From positions 4,283,047-4,347,046 of the forward strand of contig NC_087388.1 of the NCBI RefSeq assembly GCF_963675165.1: a stretch of DNA of 64,000 nt, given 5' to 3'. Shown here piece by piece: positions 34,601 through 45,300 of this stretch; the first letter of the stretch is position 1; every line of letters starts with the position of its first letter. Made by a program: the position numbers and the translations under genes. Origin of the DNA: Halichondria panicea (taxonomy: Eukaryota; Porifera; Demospongiae; Suberitida; Halichondriidae). Below the pieces are notes generated by a model. The model made no database searches. It saw nothing but the letters and a program-made list of their open reading frames with translations, and was not told where the DNA came from.

Positions 34601-37600
34601 AAACCAGGTATTTGAACGTATAGTTGGTGTTTTGTAGCACGTATGTAATTCATTCACACGCGCACATGTTATTACATACTGAATCTACCAAGGGCGTATA
34701 AAAGAGAAGAGTGAGCAAAAACTTAAGTGGTTTGTGGAAAGTACTAAAAATAGATATCTATTAATAGATTTTTGTGTATAGCGGTAATTTTCGTATGGAC
34801 TAACCATTTATAATTATTCGTACGACTCAGGATAGTAACGTTGAATCTATTGCGGTAGCCTTTTCATATATGATGCTCTTCAATACGAAATATACGAAAA
34901 TTTCCACCATACGAAAATAACCATGGTATATATTAGCAGGTAGCTATAAATAGATAAAGTTCATACTCACACCAAGTGGATTATTGTGAGTATTGTGAGT
35001 TGCATGCCCTCTTCTCTTTTATAACCGTATTACTAGGAATGTTTGCGAACATCAAACATATGCGAACTGACAACAATAAAATCGCAAAACCTAAATTATT
35101 ACTAGTAAGTATTATGATTATACACACGATCCTTGCCAGAACGCAATAGTTAGATTGCAAATTAAGGGTCAAATTTTTGATTTGGCTGATTCACAAAGGT
35201 TTTTCACCAGCAAAATATTCTAGTAATCTGATATGCCCTTGATGTTACTTTGTATACCGTATAGCGCGAAATTTTCGAGGGGCTTAATTTTCGTGGATTT
35301 CGTGGGTTAGCAATCCTACACGAAAATTAAGTCCACGAAAATCGTTCTTTACCTGCTATAACGTGCAAGATTTAAAGGCGTGGCTTCCGGTAAGCAGTCA
35401 TTCCGCGAACATTGTGCAACGAAATGGCTTTTAGAGGCCAATCCACGAAATATAAGTGCCTCGAAAATTTCGCGCTATACGGTATATATATACCGTATAT
35501 AGCCGGTAATTTTGGGGAGGGCAAACATTCGTGGTTGAGCAATTAGTCACTTGCTGCTGCACTGCAGGTAAAGGTAGGCAAGGTTGCTTCATTTGTCAGT
35601 AAAATAATTATTCGCGGTCAGAGCTTCAACCACAAAGACCACAAACATTTTGCCCCCCCCCGAAAATTACCAGCTATAATTAGATGGTATACCGTAATTG
35701 ATGTAATTACAGATTACAGCACCACGTCAGCATTAGCATAATTCTTGAGGTCCTAAAAGAAGAGCCTACCTTTTTTTCTGGTACTTGTTTGAGACATCAT
35801 CTTGCATCTTTGACTTCCATCATACTATACTGGATAGTTGTCTGACCCATAAGCTACAGTCATGAATGCTGTTTACGAGTAAGCTCTTATCGGTACAGCT
35901 AGCTAGCAAGTGAAACTGACCACGCCCATTTTCACTAAAGTGTCTATGTGTATACTAGCTATAGAGCATAAACGCCCAGGGTGTCATATACAGGGGGGGA
36001 AGGGGGGATATCTCTCCTAGCTCCAATTCCCTCCCCCCCCCCCCTAAAATTTGCATTCAGGTACTAGTTGGGGTCCATATAGCTATCAATTTTAACTTTT
36101 TTTTAGTAGTTACTTTTCTTAATTCCTGATGAGAATATGCAGTGCAATATTATCTATCTTGCTAGCAGGTGAGAGATCACTGACAGTTTTGATAACAACT
36201 TTAATACAACAAGACAGAACCAGCACAAATTAAGACAAAGAACTAAGAACAAAAAGACATAACAGACACTAATAAGAAAACAGGGCGCAGGGCCCTATAA
36301 ACAACACAAAAGACTATTGTTACAACTGCTCTCTATTAACAATAATTAACTAATTAACATTCTTAACAAAAACCATGGAAACTAAAACTAATTACTCTAA
36401 TTAAGTCATAAAGTCATAAGTGTACAGTACTATTCCAACAATTCCCCCCTCTACTTCAAAATCCTGTATGACACCCTGACGCCACCATAATTTATGCCCA
36501 GGGGGGTCGGACAAGGGTGAACTGTTACGTAAAATTTAGTTTGTACTCCTATAATTATGACGATTTGTTAGCTGAAATTGCGCCATAAGAATCAATCTAC
36601 GGCCCAACATTTTAAGGGGGAGCATATACTCCCAGACCCCCAGTTTGGCATGTACCTTCAGTGTACGTATAATTATGCTGCAGGGGGCTTTTCCCCTAAA
36701 TTAAATTTTTTAATTTTCCTAATTTGTCCTCTGACCCAAAATCATGGATACATGCAGCCTAGGCCGATTAAAATACGGCCTGGTACCTATTGCAGGGGTG
36801 ATAGTGCGCATGCGCTTCAAATTACCCAGAATATGGGTAATCGTACCACGAACGTAAAACCTTAGTAAATTATACTGGAAATTAGTCAGTTTACTAAGAA
36901 TATGTTCCGTAACACTTTATCTCTATGACTGAGTTCTGTGAAGCTGTGGCTTATGCTGTCTGTTGCGTTGGTCTAGAAGGCTTGAACACTAGTTTTAAGA
37001 CAAAAGAGGCTCTCATCTACGTCTAGGATGGTCCTATATAGCTGGGTTGTCTTCGCGAGTAGCAGTTTGAGGCACCATACACTTCCCATAGCCTGTACAG
37101 ATCCAAGGTAAGACATCCTGACCATACAACCGTCATAGAGGTAGATGAGAGCCTCTTCTGGTTTCAGACTAGTGTGAAAGCCTTAAATGGAACAACCCAG
37201 AGAGCTAAGCTGATGTACAAAGATAGAAAATAAGATGAGAGAAAGAAAAAAGGGGATTCCCCAGATTCTGGTGAATAAACTAACGCATGCGCACTATCAC
37301 CATGCAATAGGTGGTACCAGGCCGTATTTTAATTGGCCTGGAATCGAGGCTACATGCAGCCCTGCAATGATCCTTAATACCGTTGTCATATTTGCTCTAT
37401 AGACTGTAAAACCACATTGTGTCTATATACCGTATAGCGTGTAATTTTCGTGGGGTAAAATATTCGTGGTTTTCGTGGTTAGAGGTCTGACCACGAATAT
37501 TTTACCCACGAATGAAGCGACCTTGCCTACCTTTGCCTGCAGTGCAAGCAGCAACCACGAAAATATTACCCACGAAATGTCTCAATATTGCTGAACCACG

Positions 37601-38700
37601 AATATTTTGTCTCCCGAAAATTACCCGCTATACGGTACATAATACTCGTGTCATAATGATAGAGCCAGCAACATGTGGCTTATTAATTGGCTGTAATTAT
37701 GTACATATATACCTCTGCAGAATTGTGCTACAATATATGGACTCGCAAGTGTGTCTGCTACGTGGCAGCCATCTTTGCTCTCATTATTGGGGTTACGCTT
37801 GCAACAATACTGATAATTGACATTAACCCACATTATCTCAAATCTGACATCCCCTGGGCCCCGGCTAATCTAGTCTCGGAAATCCCCAAGCCCCCTAGAG
37901 ATTCCCTGAGCTCGCCGTTTAGGACAACTGATTTTACCCAAGAGATTGTTGAGAGAAAAAAAAATGATGAATTGACGATTTACTGTGCAGAAATTGAGAT
38001 CAAACGTTTGAATAACCATCAAAAAGTGAAGTACAAATTGTCATTCAATCAATTCAATCAAAACCTCACCGAAACCACAGCGCTTTTACCTCTGTCTCTA
38101 GCTAATCCCACAGCGTATTACGTCCTCTCACAGTCAAAGTTGTCTGTTTATCTTTGCCTTTCAGACGGAGAGGTGCATCCTCTATCAGTCAAGCTTCTTC
38201 TTTACAAAAGAATAGACCAAAGTTGGGAACCAGAAAATAATGTGGTCGTAGCTAGTCAAAATGTTACCTTTAATAGCAGTTCATGTGCCAACACTACAGT
38301 GATTGCCCCTGAAAGTACAGTTGTGTACCTGGCCCTGTCATCGCCCGATAGTGTGAGCTTTAAAAGCATTACAGGTAATGTGAAACAATTCTACTATGAT
38401 GAAACATCACTAGATATCGTGAACGTTTCCAATATTGTGTCAGAAGAACATCCAAAGATAATTTCCGGCTCTTCGAGTAAGAAACTTGTTTGTTATGTGT
38501 GGGGAGGATTCGACGACGATTCGAACATTTTCTATGAAATAATTTTTTTACGTGTCCCTGTCGTGTGGAAGAATTGGACACCTTCAGTTTTTATTCTGGT
38601 TTGTATTTGTCTACTATTTTCACTGTGTGTTTGTATTGTTTTTAGTTGTAGCTTTGCAGCTCGTAGGAGACATGTAACTCATAATTATACACTAGTCTAG
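25639..38700 (+). CDS. Gene D: membrane-tethered caspase-like protein with three FN3-like doublets
   Basis: Twelve exons: 25639-25687, 25757-25849, 28871-28915, 28978-29058, 29177-29929, 30805-31188, 31292-31612, 31723-32178, 32833-33153, 33291-33746, 34281-34607 and 37721-38700 (1,421 aa, every junction phase 1). Residues 90-340 are a C14 caspase-like domain: VTCHGNN gives the catalytic His (about 190), FIFDCCRSS the Cys (about 231), and ILYAQSGGGT...GPGDG the small-subunit-like strand. Six beta-sandwich, fibronectin-III-like units follow in three A-B pairs; A units end FRVISK or FRVISE plus PS, B units have YEVCVEAER or YAVCIEATR. The last exon has TM1 (YVAAIFALIIGVTLATILI), an N-glycosylated ectodomain and TM2 (about 25 residues before a short basic tail). 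No signal peptide is seen, so the protease is probably cytosolic. Pairs 7/8 and 9/10 are a recent tandem duplication. The 3-kb intron 2 is full of repeats and could hide another exon. Substrates are unknown. Confidence 0.8.
26780..27650 (-). pseudogene. Eroded LINE reverse-transcriptase remnant
   Basis: On the minus strand, frame-shifted pieces resemble the C-terminal half of a CR1/L2-type non-LTR reverse transcriptase. FADDTKILQRMDS (RT motif C, near 27620-27645) is followed by a stop. LNHAQIATLNVLWLKLLEIM-type text and RIVRLWNALP near 26915-26960 are typical of the LINE 3' region. Several stops and frame changes show it is dead. It lies inside gene D intron 2 in the antisense direction. Confidence 0.65.
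27655..28002. repeat. TIR repeat (TACTTGATTAGACGCCC ends)
   Basis: The ends ACCGTATTTACTTGATTAGA and its inverse near 27978-28002 flank about 350 bp with repeated CGCCC motifs. A related element with GCTTGATCAGAGGCC ends lies near 61347-61705. Intronic in gene D. Confidence 0.6.
28068..28170. repeat. Dispersed repeat fragment (GTCGTACAGGGGAGG)
   Basis: A G-rich then C-rich segment ending TAGTTGGGGTCCAT recurs as the left part of the element at 35980-36478. It appears to be one end of that family. Confidence 0.5.
28340..28720. repeat. Dispersed repeat (GCGAGGTATACGGTAGTG family)
   Basis: Shares GCGAGGTATACGGTAGTGTG and CTAGAACGCTAGCTATTGG-type landmarks with 11970-12085 and 49290-49560. Non-coding, in gene D intron 2. 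Confidence 0.5.
30165..30670. mobile_element. Copy of the GCATTAGCACAGC TIR family
   Basis: Contains TTCCAGCTGTAACTGCT-type sequence and a right end GAGAGGCATTAGCACAGCG in common with 15470-16470. It lies in the gene D intron after the caspase exon. No ORF. Confidence 0.45.
31255..33910 (+). repeat. Tandem duplication of an FN3-like exon pair in gene D
   Basis: About 31255-32340 and 32800-33905 are direct copies, offset by roughly 1.54-1.57 kb, covering exons 31292-31612 and 31723-32178 and their duplicates 32833-33153 and 33291-33746. Only scattered substitutions separate the copies, in exons and introns alike, so the event is recent. All four exons keep reading frame and phase. Confidence 0.9.
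33777..34075. repeat. TIR repeat (CAGGGTTTCAT ends)
   Basis: CTCCAGGGTTTCATGCAGG at the left and TGTATGAAACCCTGCACTCG at the right form inverted ends around purine-rich sequence. A left part of the same repeat lies at 32206-32340. Intronic. It contains a GGGAAATCCC string near 34033, showing that kB-like decamers can come from repeats. Confidence 0.55.
34777..34926. repeat. Palindromic MITE (CGTATAG family)
   Basis: TATAGCGGTAATTTTCGTAT at the left is mirrored by ACGAAAATAACCATGGTATA at the right. Related to 52392-52588, with which it shares TTCGTAC-type internal arms. Confidence 0.5.
35256..35690. repeat. Two adjacent palindromic MITEs (CGTATAG family)
   Basis: The first (35256-35483) runs from TACCGTATAGCGCGAAATTT to its complement. 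The second (about 35484-35690) runs from TATACCGTATATAGCCGGTA to a complementary end near CCAGCTATAATTA. Both are non-coding and sit in the last intron of gene D. Confidence 0.6.
35980..36478. repeat. TIR element (CAGGGTGTCATA ends)
   Basis: CAGGGTGTCATATACAGG at the left and CCTGTATGACACCCTGA at the right are inverted ends of about 500 bp without a long ORF. In gene D's last intron. Confidence 0.55.
36760..37352. mobile_element. Mutator-like TIR element with 9-bp target duplication
   Basis: CATGCAGCC occurs immediately on both sides (36751-36759, 37353-37361). The ends share GGCC-ATTAAAATACGGCCTGGTACC in inverted orientation and resemble the ends of the RecQ-carrying elements. The left end lacks about 12 bp (CCTCGATTCC region). 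The interior has no recognised gene. Confidence 0.75.
37423..37640. repeat. Palindromic MITE (CGTATAG family)
   Basis: ACCGTATAGCGTGTAATTTT and the inverse AAAATTACCCGCTATACGGT bound about 218 bp of arms containing ACCACGAATATTTT. It ends 80 bp before the acceptor of the gene D membrane exon. Confidence 0.7.
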
Positions 38701-40283
38701 CTAGATCTAGTGTTTTAATAATTATAATTATATAGTTTCTGGAATTGATTTTGCATACAACTATCATGCATGCATGGGTTCTACTAGGATATGGTTTTGG
38801 GGAGGAAAGAAGACGAATGAAGTAATGGACAATTTGAATGCTACTGATAATTATGGTAAACCCTCCTTAGTTTTAGATTAAGAATTTGTGGACTGTGGTC
38901 AGTTAGTGTGGTGCATGGATCAGGATTGCATGTGAGAAAGATGCTCCCACTATTATGGCTGCATGAAAATTTGCCACAGACTTATTTTGGAGGATTACAA
39001 AACCAATTAATGAACTGAAGTTTGGTGTGGCTGCATATATAATTATATAGCAATATCAAGTGAGTCATTGTTTCTTTTTTGTATTATATACAATTTTCCT
39101 TTTTTGATTATATACAGTCCAGGGGAGTTTCAGTGGTTTCCAATGAAACCCTCTTTTAAGTTTTATATGTGATCTGATCAACAACTCATATACGTAGTGC
39201 AGCAAACAGCTATTTGAAAGTTGAAAGTCCCTTTCCAATTTCCTGGATTCGCCAGTGATATAATTATACTAGGCTATAATTATACCGGGGTAGCTCATTA
39301 ATTAATTGGTAAACAGCTATATAGCTATATAGCTTTAGGATACATAGAAGAATTACAGCCCTGAGGGTGTTTTTCAGAAGAGCTTGCAACTGTCACAAAG
39401 GACGTCGAATGCACAACGCTTGGATTAGGAATGCTCCTGAGCATCTGTATTAAAGAGACGACGTGTTGCTTAAGTATAGCTTTTTGATGGTGGCTGTAAA
39501 ATCCGGCATAGTCTCGCTCTGTTTGCATGCATCGTGCAATGAATTAATTGTTGCTATTGGAGTTCCTATAATGCTGCGGTCACGTGGTATAAGTCAGATA
39601 TACACTTACTCAGAGGATAATGCACCCCCATATATCCTCCTCGTAGGTGGTATATATCCTATATACATACGAGTCAACATTAATTTTATGCAATAATTGC
39701 ATGCGCTGTCCAATCCTAAGTTGTAGTCTACTAGTGTCATCCCGTTGTTGCCAGTGACCTCTGCTGTGTCATCTTTCAGCCTGTATAGAAGTCACTCTAA
39801 CCAACCAAAATCCAGAAGTTCGCTTAAAAAGAGGGCGTTTCTAAAAATAGAAATCCCTCATTGTCCGTTTATTGCCTCTACTTTTCAGGCTGCGCTCATT
39901 AATATTTTCAAAGGAGAACACTCACTTTCGCTGTTTTTGCTGTGGTTGCAAGTGATGTTTTAGATTTATACATTTGTGAAGTAAAGTAAAATAGTTAGCT
40001 TTTAGTGTCTAGTAGCTTAAGTGCCTGCTAATACCCTCGGCCAGTGCTCTATAGATATAGTGTACAATGGTGGAATCACATTGTTGCCTACATTGTCTCC
40101 AATTTGAAAGTGTAAAACCACTAGTTGTGATAGCTTTCTCTATATGGTCAGCTTGAGATCAATGAGTGATAGCTTTATATGGTTTGTGTAGCCCTCTTTT
40201 GGGCCCACATTTGATTTGAGTATTCACCTTTTTAGACTAGTGTAGTAACCTTTCTGTAGCTAGATCTACCTGTTGTAATAGCA
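38701..40283. other. Intergenic between genes D and d
   Basis: No gene is clear. A stretch 39776-39962 behind an acceptor-like TCATCTTTCAG is open (core RSHSNQPKSRSSLKKRAFLK) and resembles the basic, serine-rich third exon of the partner genes; it may be a relic. The rest is AT-rich with TATAATTATA runs. Confidence 0.35.
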
Positions 40284-42086
40284 ATGGACACTCAGTCTGA
40301 TAGAGCTAGCTGTGTTATACAGCAGAAAGATGATTTTGATAGGCTAGCTTTGCCTTCTGTCTGTCCCAGTTGCAAAAGAGATAAAGTATCATGTGTTTGT
40401 ACTGAGAGGTTGGATCCAAATGACCCAGAGAAGATATGGGCGATTTTGTACTATCCCGATGCTGTTAAAGTCAGTCACAAGAAGCTCTGCACCTTGCTGA
40501 AGAAATTGAAAACTTACAACGATAATCAAGTGAGATTCTTGAGCCTAAATGCACCTATCAATGTGTTGCCCCACTATTTATATTCCCCCCCCCCACCCCC
40601 GGGACATACGGGGAATTTAACTATAATTTAACTATTGGCCCCATACTGGGGGATTTGACCTGGCTTTGCGTAGTAAAACTGCTTTTATAACCTGTTTTGA
40701 TGTTTGCAACTGTTTGGCAGAATCCTCCCCCACCATGGAGGGGGAATTTGACTTAGGTATGGTCAAATCCCCCATATAAGCCCGTTGGGCAACACATTGA
40801 TAGGTGCATAAAACACAGCATATATAATTACGCATACCTATAATTATAAGGCATGCACCACGTCCGTGCAGTTGTGTCCTATATACTGCATATACGTGAT
40901 TCTTAAGTATAATTAGGCTAGTATAATTAATAGTATGGCTAAGAGTGCAATATGGGATTAATAGCACGAGTAACAAGCAATGGCAAGGCTACATTGTACG
41001 AGGCGCAGCTGAGTGCTATTAACCTTGCCAGTGCTTGTTATGAGTGCTATTGATCCCTTATTGCACGAGTATAACCATACTATTGATTTCTAATCGTGAA
41101 TGATAAAGTTCTCTGCAGTTTTTATTAACATTTTCGGACGCGGCTGTAATTCGAAAAAATACGTTGTCATTGACAGCGTGCAACTATTTGACAGGTAATT
41201 GCACGCTGTCAATGACGACGTGCAATTACTGGTAATACGGGATTAATTGCTGTACACTCTCCAGTCGCTAATAGCACATCATACGATTTTATATAGCTAA
41301 TTAAGTAACGGAGGGTAAAATTAGTTGCAATATACCTTTACACAACTATATAACATGTATTGCAGCTTGCTATGAACAAATTTGAATGGACACTTTCAGC
41401 GAGAGTGAATTGTAAAGATGACGACCCCTCTCAAGGCGTGCAAGCATCAATAAACAACCCTCCTTGCTCCGACTGTGAGGCCTTACGTGTGCCATGTGAT
41501 TCTAGCGATCCCGTTTCAGACGACACTCCATCAAATAATGTTAACGGATACTTCTGTGTGACTGCACCAGTGGATGATCCTCCTAACGTGCAAAGCCCTG
41601 GAAATCTACATTATGTTTGTGACTACACGCACACGGTCATTGTTGATCTTCGGTACAGCTTCCAGCCAATTATAAGCGTGCCAATCTGTGGAAATGTGTG
41701 CTCCGTTTCTTCGATCTGTTATTTGAACGACATTGCTGATAAGGTGCGAGAGATTGTTATTGAGCAGCTCAGCCTCCAGGATCACAACAAGTACAGGTAT
41801 AATTAATTATATGAAGTGTATGCATGTGAAAAGTGAGTATTCGAAATCGATAATGATTGTATATACAATAATTATACTGATGCTATAATTATGAGTGACT
41901 ATACAATGAAACCGCCCCTTGCTCGATCATCAATAGTGTCATAATTATACATGCTCTCGCCCCCAATTCTATATACTTATACCAGCTAGTATGTTGCTGT
42001 ATATATGTAAATACGTACTTGTTCATTATAGGGTCTACGTACTCAAGCCACAAAACCAGACATACTTAGGAATATCTCCAAGGTGA
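40284..42086 (+). CDS. Gene d: small three-exon partner protein with N-terminal Cys cluster
   Basis: Exons 40284-40529, 41366-41796 and 42032-42086 (243 aa, phases 0 and 2). Close paralogue of gene c: DPEKIWAILYYPDAVKV in exon 1; FEWTLSARVNCKDD, YFCVTAPV, TVIVDLRYSFQ and LNDIADKVREIVI in exon 2; VYVLKPQNQTYLGISPR in exon 3. Exon 1 also has a CPSCKRDKVSCVC cluster not seen in a, b or c, possibly a small metal knuckle. The stop falls right after ISPR. Reading on in frame gives a further segment resembling the gene c tail (a Pro-rich then acidic stretch), so the tail has been lost by a stop or is joined by an unseen splice at AG|GTGAAC. Convergent with gene E. Intron 1 holds a long palindromic repeat. 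Confidence 0.65.
40935..41290. repeat. Dispersed element (AGAGTGCAATATGGG family)
   Basis: Starts GGCTAAGAGTGCAATATGGG and includes CAAGCAATGGCAAGGCTAC, TTGACAGCGTGCAACTATTT and palindromic arms. A nearly identical copy occupies 63744-64000 and a fragment lies at 7515-7640. It is intronic in gene d. Confidence 0.7.
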
Positions 42087-42349
42087 ACACCCCCACGCTT
42101 GGACATATGCGATGAAATGGGCGTAGAGTCCCCAGCAGAAGATTAAACTATATAATATTATAACTATGCATGCGTTTAGTTATATATAGTTACATGCAGT
42201 ATATTATATATATAGCATTGTTTGCTATACCGAACAGTTTTGAGTTGTATACATAAATACATTACTAAACTATATATACGGTTTTTCATTTTTCAGCAAA
42301 ATTCATTGAACAACACCCACACAAAAAAACACAGAAATGGAGCCAAAAA

Positions 42350-45300
42350 TTAGTTGATAGTAAGATAGTTATAGTTTTTCTTGTTTCTAGCTTTCACACC
42401 ACTACATACACACGAGCAAGCACAATAGAAGCATAGCAAAAGTACACACAAAGCAGATAGACACACGAGTGACAGTAGTATAATAGTATACATGTTCCAG
42501 AACCCACGGTATACGTTGTACTCTAAAGTCACATAGTACGATTCAGCCACTTCGTGGGGAGGAATGGAATAAACTAAAACACAAGTTTTCAGCGTGTCAG
42601 TGTAAGTATCAGTTGAGCTCGGTGTGAAAGGTACGGTGCAGGAATCAGTAGATGTTAGTACACATACAGGGGGTGGGAAATTGTCTCTTGAGTAGTGGAT
42701 TTGATGGACGATAACTGTAAATTGTAAGTTGACAGGAGAATCAGGCCTGAGTCCAATAAAGTAGTAACCAGTGTTAACAATTGTTAAAGAAAGTGAATAT
42801 GTTTTTTCTTTTTCGTTAACTTGTATTGGGTACGTTTCATAAGCATCAGGTTTATCACCTCTTTGGAAAGCTTCATACTGTTGCAGATTGTTGTACAGAA
42901 CAAATTCTATTGTTGTGTTTTGGGTTCTAGTCGGGAAAAAAATTGCTGTTAATTTCACTTTGGAGCCGGATATGAAATAATAAGGTGATAAAATCACGTC
43001 ATCGCGTGTAGCCGTTACGTTACCTGATGAGATGTTAAAATAATTATCGTCCACGATTAAATTTTCAGGGTAGAATGAATATACCTCAACTGTACACGCA
43101 GGACAACGATTGTGTTTCGATTCTTCAATAGTGATTTTATTATAGTAATATGTATCGAAATAATCCAACAACACCATATTTTGATTTTCGACTTCGATTA
43201 TTTGAGAAATTGTACCTGGAACAGTCGATATACGTATCAATATTGAGCCAAATGTTATTAGAGCAGCTGCATTTCCAAAGAAAACCACCAGAACGATAAG
43301 TTTCCAACACTTTAGTCCACTTTTTACTGTAGGGGAGCAAAATACACAGTTGAGATACAATTATGGATTATATACCCCACTTGGGGTCTGTATCATAGCA
43401 ACTGGGTGGGGTTTAACTACCATTAACCCCCGCATTCCTCATAAACTTCCTTGCCTTGAGGGCAAACTGATTCTATACTAGATCTACACAGCTAAAAAAA
43501 AGCTAACATTTGTTGACAAGGGCAGGACAGATGGGTGGGGCTCACCGCTTGGACTAGTACAAAGGCTTATAGCGCTGGCTACAAGCTGTACGGACAAGCT
43601 TTTTGCTCGTGTTTTCAATAGTTTTTAAGACTGTTAGCTAGTTGTATCCAAGGTGAGATAGAAAAAATCATTCCAGTGGGTATATAACACTTATTGTCCA
43701 CTACATCAGAATTTATGGCAGTAAACCTCCGAGGACGAGGGTAGTTTTGTAGGTTGTATATACACAGTTGAGATACAATTATGGATTTTAGAATAATTAT
43801 ATCCAACAAGTGCGTCTTCCTACGTATGCGTTGACAAATTGACTTAATATGCATGCAATCTGGCTTCTCATTAAATGCCTAGAGCCAACAATCTTCCTAA
43901 CAACAATAATTATGAAGATAACAACAATATGAAGCAACATCTTAAAACTCACGTACATTTGTTATTTTTCTTCAGCAATGGTTCCAGTTCTGTACAAAGT
44001 AAACAAACATTGGTAGTAGCTAGTCCATATTTCAATTAAAGTGGTCATTTTAGGGTTTGTGGTGTATGTAACTAGAAGAGGAATTTCCCTGGGAAGGTCC
44101 CCTTATTGTGAGATAGCCAGCTACAAACGAGGTATACAGGAACGAAACTGATACATACATGTACACTGTACATAATAGGAACAAACACTAGAATACAATC
44201 ATAGAGCTATAATAATTACAATGTATATATGGAATGTGGAATGCACTTTGTGTATTTAGAGGCTTTTATTTTATTTTATAGAGAATAACAACTAACTATT
44301 AGACTGAAATCCTTACAGTCATAAGAAAAGCACATACGAGCTAGAGTATAAATAGGAAGTAGAGACTAACTATTGATGGCATAATAATTAAGTCATATCC
44401 TACTATAGCCTCGGTCCCAGGCCGATTTTTTTTTAATAGAACGAAGTTGAAAAATACGGCCTGGTATTGATTGTATCTGGGCGTGGCAGGAACAGGAAAC
44501 AAAAGCAGAGATTCTTTACATTTTGTTTCCTGCTTTTTTTCTGTAATACTAAAGGTGTACGTAGAGGCATTTTACTCCCGTAAAAGTTACAGTAATTTAG
44601 CTCCGTGTCATGTTCTCAATTTATAGCTAGCTAGCTATGGCATGCAACGCGTTGTCTTGTTTGAAGCAAGATGGCCTCACTCTCATGGCAGAACAGGCCC
44701 AGGCTCTCAAGCTCCTGTTTGAGGGAAGGGACGTGTTTATCTGGTTCCCAACGGGGTATGGCAAGTCTCTCTGCTATATCAGTTGCTACCCTTTTTAATG
44801 GACTACAAGCTAGGTAGGACCAAGGCTCCTCCTGTTGACAAAAGTGTTGTTCTTGTTAATTGTCTCTCCCCTTGTATCTCTCATCATGAGACTCATGATT
44901 GACCAGATCAGGAGTCTAAACAATAGAGGTGTTTCTGCTGCCATCCTCAGTAGCAATAAAGGAATCGACAAAGATTTGGTTGCCACTCCCAAAGAAGTGT
45001 CTTCTGGGAAGTATTTCCTGCTGTATACTGCCCCAGAGGCTGTTGTTGAAGACCACTGTTGGAGGATTCATTTTTTGTTGTACCACGAGTCAATTTGTTT
45101 TATGTATTAAAAAACCACGCCCAGATCACGCCCAAATACAATCAATACCAGGCCTAGTAGGCGACCTAGCGTTCAATTGGAGACGGATCGGCCTGGGGTC
45201 GAGGCTAATCCTACTACATATAAACGCACAAACATAATAATATGCATGATCTCACTGTTTTAGTTTGTCTGGAAGACTCACCAGTTTCTGTTGTACCTAC

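Noticed and set aside
37512-37820. Plus-strand ORF overlapping the start of the gene D membrane exon
   Set aside because: It is made from the palindromic MITE plus an out-of-frame reading of the exon.
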